Below are positions 5,940 through 8,271 of a stretch of DNA of 8,271 nt, one piece after another; the first letter of the stretch is position 1, and every line of letters starts with the position of its first letter. Source of the DNA: Pseudomonadota bacterium (GTDB taxonomy: Bacteria > Pseudomonadota > Alphaproteobacteria > Rhizobiales > Xanthobacteraceae); assembly GCA_023431725.1 (NCBI GenBank), contig JAEYVN010000024.1, positions 1 to 8,271 on the forward strand. The letters are read 5' to 3'. The notes under the pieces are model-generated. The model was not told where the DNA came from. It searched no databases and worked only from the letters and a program-made list of their open reading frames with translations. The position numbers and the translations under genes were made by a program.

Positions 5940-8271
5940 ATGCGCACCGAACAGGCTCGACCCGTCCGCCTCCAGGATTATCGTCCGCCGGACTGGCTCG
6001 TGGAGACCGTGCATCTCGATGTGTCGCTGCATCCGACGGCGACGAAAGTCCGCACCACGCTGAACCTGAAACCCAACCCCGCCACCAGCCCGGCACCGCT
6101 GGTTCTCGATGGCGATGGCCTCACACTCGCTTCAGTCGCACTGGACGGCCAGCCGCTGGGCGCGGACGCATATGTCGCCTCACCCGACCGCTTCACGCTG
6201 GCGCAGCCGCCTCAGCGCCCGTTCACCCTGACGATCGAGACTGTCGTCGATCCATCGGCCAACACCCAATTGATGGGGCTCTATCGGTCCAGCGGTACCT
6301 ATTGCACGCAATGCGAGGCAGAGGGTTTCCGCCGCATCACCTATTTTCCGGATCGTCCCGACGTGATGGCGGTTTACACGACGCGGATCGAAGCCGACAA
6401 AAGCCAGGCGCCGATCCTGCTCGCCAACGGCAACCTGATCGAAAGCGGTGATCTGCCGGACGGACGTCACTTCGCCGTGTGGCATGATCCGTTTCCGAAG
6501 CCGGCCTATCTGTTCGCCATGGTTGGCGGCACGCTCGGCTGCGTCGAAGACACCTTCGTCACCATGTCCGGCCGCAACGTTGCGCTGAAGATCTATGTCG
6601 AGCCGGGCAAGGAAAGCCGCTGCGGCTACGCCATGGACGCGCTCAAACGGTCGATGCGCTGGGACGAACAGGCTTTCGGCCGCGAATACGATCTCGACAT
6701 CTTCATGATCGTCGCCGTATCCGACTTCAACATGGGCGCGATGGAGAACAAGGGTCTCAACGTCTTCAACGACCGCTACGTCCTCGCCTCTCCGGAAACG
6801 GCCACAGACAGCGATTACGCCTCGATCGAAGCCATCATCGCCCACGAATACTTCCATAACTGGACGGGCAACCGCATCACCTGTCGCGACTGGTTCCAGC
6901 TGCGCCTGAAGGAAGGCCTGACAGTCTTCCGCGACCAGGAATTCACCGCCGACATGCGCTCGCGCGCCGTGAAGCGCATCGCCGACGTGCGCAATCTTCG
7001 CGCACATCAATTCGTGGAGGATGCCGGCCCGCTCGCACATCCGGTGCGGCCGGAACTCTATCACGAGATCAACAACTTCTACACGACCACCATCTACGAA
7101 AAGGGTGCGGAGCTGGTGCGCATGCTGCGCACCATGCTGGGTCAGGCCACCTTCCGCAAAGGCATGGACCTGTATTTCGATCGCCACGACGGCGAGGCCG
7201 CGACCATCGAGCAATTCGTGCAATGCTTTGCCGACGCATCGCGACAAGACCTTTCGCAGTTCATGCTGTGGTACGCGCAGGCCGGCACACCGGAAATTAT
7301 CGCCGACGGTCAGTATGACGAAGCCGGCCAGACCTTTACGCTGAAGCTGTCGCAGATCGTGCCACCGACACCAAACCAGCCGGTCAAGGAGCCGATGGTG
7401 ATCCCGCTGCGTACTGGCCTCGTCGGCAAAAGCGGCGCGGACATTCCTCTGCTGATGTCCGGCAAGCCGATGGACGGCGATGTCATCGTCCTGAATCAGG
7501 CGGCCAGGACACTGGTCTTCGAGAAGGTCACCGAAAATCCGGTCCTGTCGATCAACCGCGAATTCTCCGCGCCGATCAAGCTTACCACAAACCTGTCCTC
7601 CGATGATCTGCGCCGGCTTGCAGCGCACGACAGCGATCCGTTCAATCGCTGGCAGGCTGTGCAGACGCTCGCGACACGGCTTCTCCTCAAGAACGTCGCG
7701 CTGCTGCGCAACATCCAGAACCCGGCCGGCGATGAGGGTCTCATTGCGGCACTTGCCGCAATCCTGGCTGACGATCGGCTTGAGCCCGCCTTTGCATCGC
7801 TGGCGATGACCATGCCGACGGAAGCCGATATCGCACGGGAAGTCGGCAGCGATGTCGATCCTGACGCGAACTTCCGCGCTCGCCTCCATCTGCGCAAGGA
7901 CATCAGCGACAAGCTACAGCCGGATTTGCTGCGAGCCTATCAGCGCATGCAAAGCACCGCGCCGTTCAGCCCGGATGCCGCAAGCGCCGGTCAACGTTCG
8001 CTGAAAAACACCGCGCTTGATCTTCTCGCCGCTGCCGGCGGCCAGGAAGGCATCGCTCTTGCTATTCGGCAATACCGTTCGGCGGACAACATGACCGATC
8101 GCATGGCTGCGCTGTCGACGCTGTCGCTGCAGGATAGCGAGGAACGCACCGAAGCGCTGCAGGATTTCTACGAGCGCTATCAGGGCGACCCGCTGGTGAT
8201 CGACAAGTGGTTCACCTTGCAGGCCATGATCCCCGAAAGCGGCACGCTCGATCGGGTCCGCTCGCTCACAT
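5940..8271 (+). CDS. pepN: Aminopeptidase N (M1 family zinc metallopeptidase), 3' partial
   Basis: The frame is open from 5940 to the right edge, giving 777 codons of a protein usually near 870-880. PepN removes N-terminal residues from peptides in the cytoplasm; there is no signal peptide. The M1 hallmarks are intact: TQCEAEGFR (123-131), the substrate-anchoring GAMEN (266-270), the zinc site HEYFH (302-306) with the third ligand Glu325 in LKEGLTVF, and the catalytic Tyr386 in TIYEKGAE. All are shifted by five positions from E. coli PepN numbering. The C-terminal helical part is present up to DPLVIDKWFTLQAMIPE and beyond. The chosen ATG gives MRTEQARPVRLQDYRPPDW, the usual start of alphaproteobacterial PepN, with AAAGGA (5922-5927) 12 bases upstream. 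An in-frame ATG at 5868 would add 24 residues but lacks a ribosome binding site. It is divergent from the Bug gene. Confidence 0.95.
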   Translation, partial: MRTEQARPVRLQDYRPPDWLVETVHLDVSLHPTATKVRTTLNLKPNPATSPAPLVLDGDGLTLASVALDGQPLGADAYVASPDRFTLAQPPQRPFTLTIETVVDPSANTQLMGLYRSSGTYCTQCEAEGFRRITYFPDRPDVMAVYTTRIEADKSQAPILLANGNLIESGDLPDGRHFAVWHDPFPKPAYLFAMVGGTLGCVEDTFVTMSGRNVALKIYVEPGKESRCGYAMDALKRSMRWDEQAFGREYDLDIFMIVAVSDFNMGAMENKGLNVFNDRYVLASPETATDSDYASIEAIIAHEYFHNWTGNRITCRDWFQLRLKEGLTVFRDQEFTADMRSRAVKRIADVRNLRAHQFVEDAGPLAHPVRPELYHEINNFYTTTIYEKGAELVRMLRTMLGQATFRKGMDLYFDRHDGEAATIEQFVQCFADASRQDLSQFMLWYAQAGTPEIIADGQYDEAGQTFTLKLSQIVPPTPNQPVKEPMVIPLRTGLVGKSGADIPLLMSGKPMDGDVIVLNQAARTLVFEKVTENPVLSINREFSAPIKLTTNLSSDDLRRLAAHDSDPFNRWQAVQTLATRLLLKNVALLRNIQNPAGDEGLIAALAAILADDRLEPAFASLAMTMPTEADIAREVGSDVDPDANFRARLHLRKDISDKLQPDLLRAYQRMQSTAPFSPDAASAGQRSLKNTALDLLAAAGGQEGIALAIRQYRSADNMTDRMAALSTLSLQDSEERTEALQDFYERYQGDPLVIDKWFTLQAMIPESGTLDRVRSLT

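Noticed and set aside
6180..7889. A 569-codon open frame on the minus strand, antisense to pepN
   Set aside because: The + strand encodes a complete-looking M1 peptidase with all catalytic motifs through this stretch. The antisense translation has no recognisable family and an Arg/His/Val-rich composition typical of the shadow of GC-rich coding sequence.

Overview
The window looks like a chromosomal segment of an alphaproteobacterium, most likely of the Rhizobiales/Hyphomicrobiales. The evidence is the GC-rich, strongly GC3-biased coding sequence, a DnaE2-type (ImuC) polymerase, a Bug-family (TctC) solute-binding protein, and a possible Irr-type (ICE) palindrome upstream of an iron/redox-like operon. 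Genus cannot be set from the sequence alone. No RNA gene, insertion sequence, CRISPR array or prophage signature was found.

Layout, left to right: (1) 1-1551 (+) is the C-terminal half of error-prone DNA polymerase DnaE2/ImuC, cut by the left edge. (2) 1570-4606 (-) is a tight four-gene operon, transcribed right to left: a short PepSY-associated membrane protein, a secreted DUF2271 protein, a secreted DUF4198 protein, and ApbE (FAD:protein FMN transferase). Gaps between these genes are 7 to 20 bp. (3) 4607-4826 is a non-coding stretch. It holds a TTTAG-N7-CTAAA palindrome and a strong rho-independent terminator that reads on the + strand, where no gene is apparent. (4) 4827-5792 (-) is a lone Bug/TctC-type periplasmic solute-binding protein. 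(5) 5940-8271 (+) is aminopeptidase N (PepN), divergent from the Bug gene and cut by the right edge.

The most interesting part is the four-gene operon. The DUF2271 protein carries DGLSSAT (residues 92-98), which fits the ApbE flavinylation consensus D-g-x-[s/t]-[g/s]-A-T, and an ApbE is encoded in the same operon. The PepSY membrane protein has histidines on both sides of its predicted membrane helices, as in haem-b-binding PepSY reductases. I infer a minimal transmembrane electron path: an inner-membrane dihaem PepSY protein passes electrons to a periplasmic covalently bound FMN on DUF2271. The DUF4198 protein, with a probable N-terminal histidine after signal cleavage, may bind a metal or ligand. 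The likely purpose is reduction of extracytoplasmic metal or a metal chelate, and the Irr-like box would fit iron control. The component families and the motif match are visible in the sequence; the electron path and its purpose are inference.
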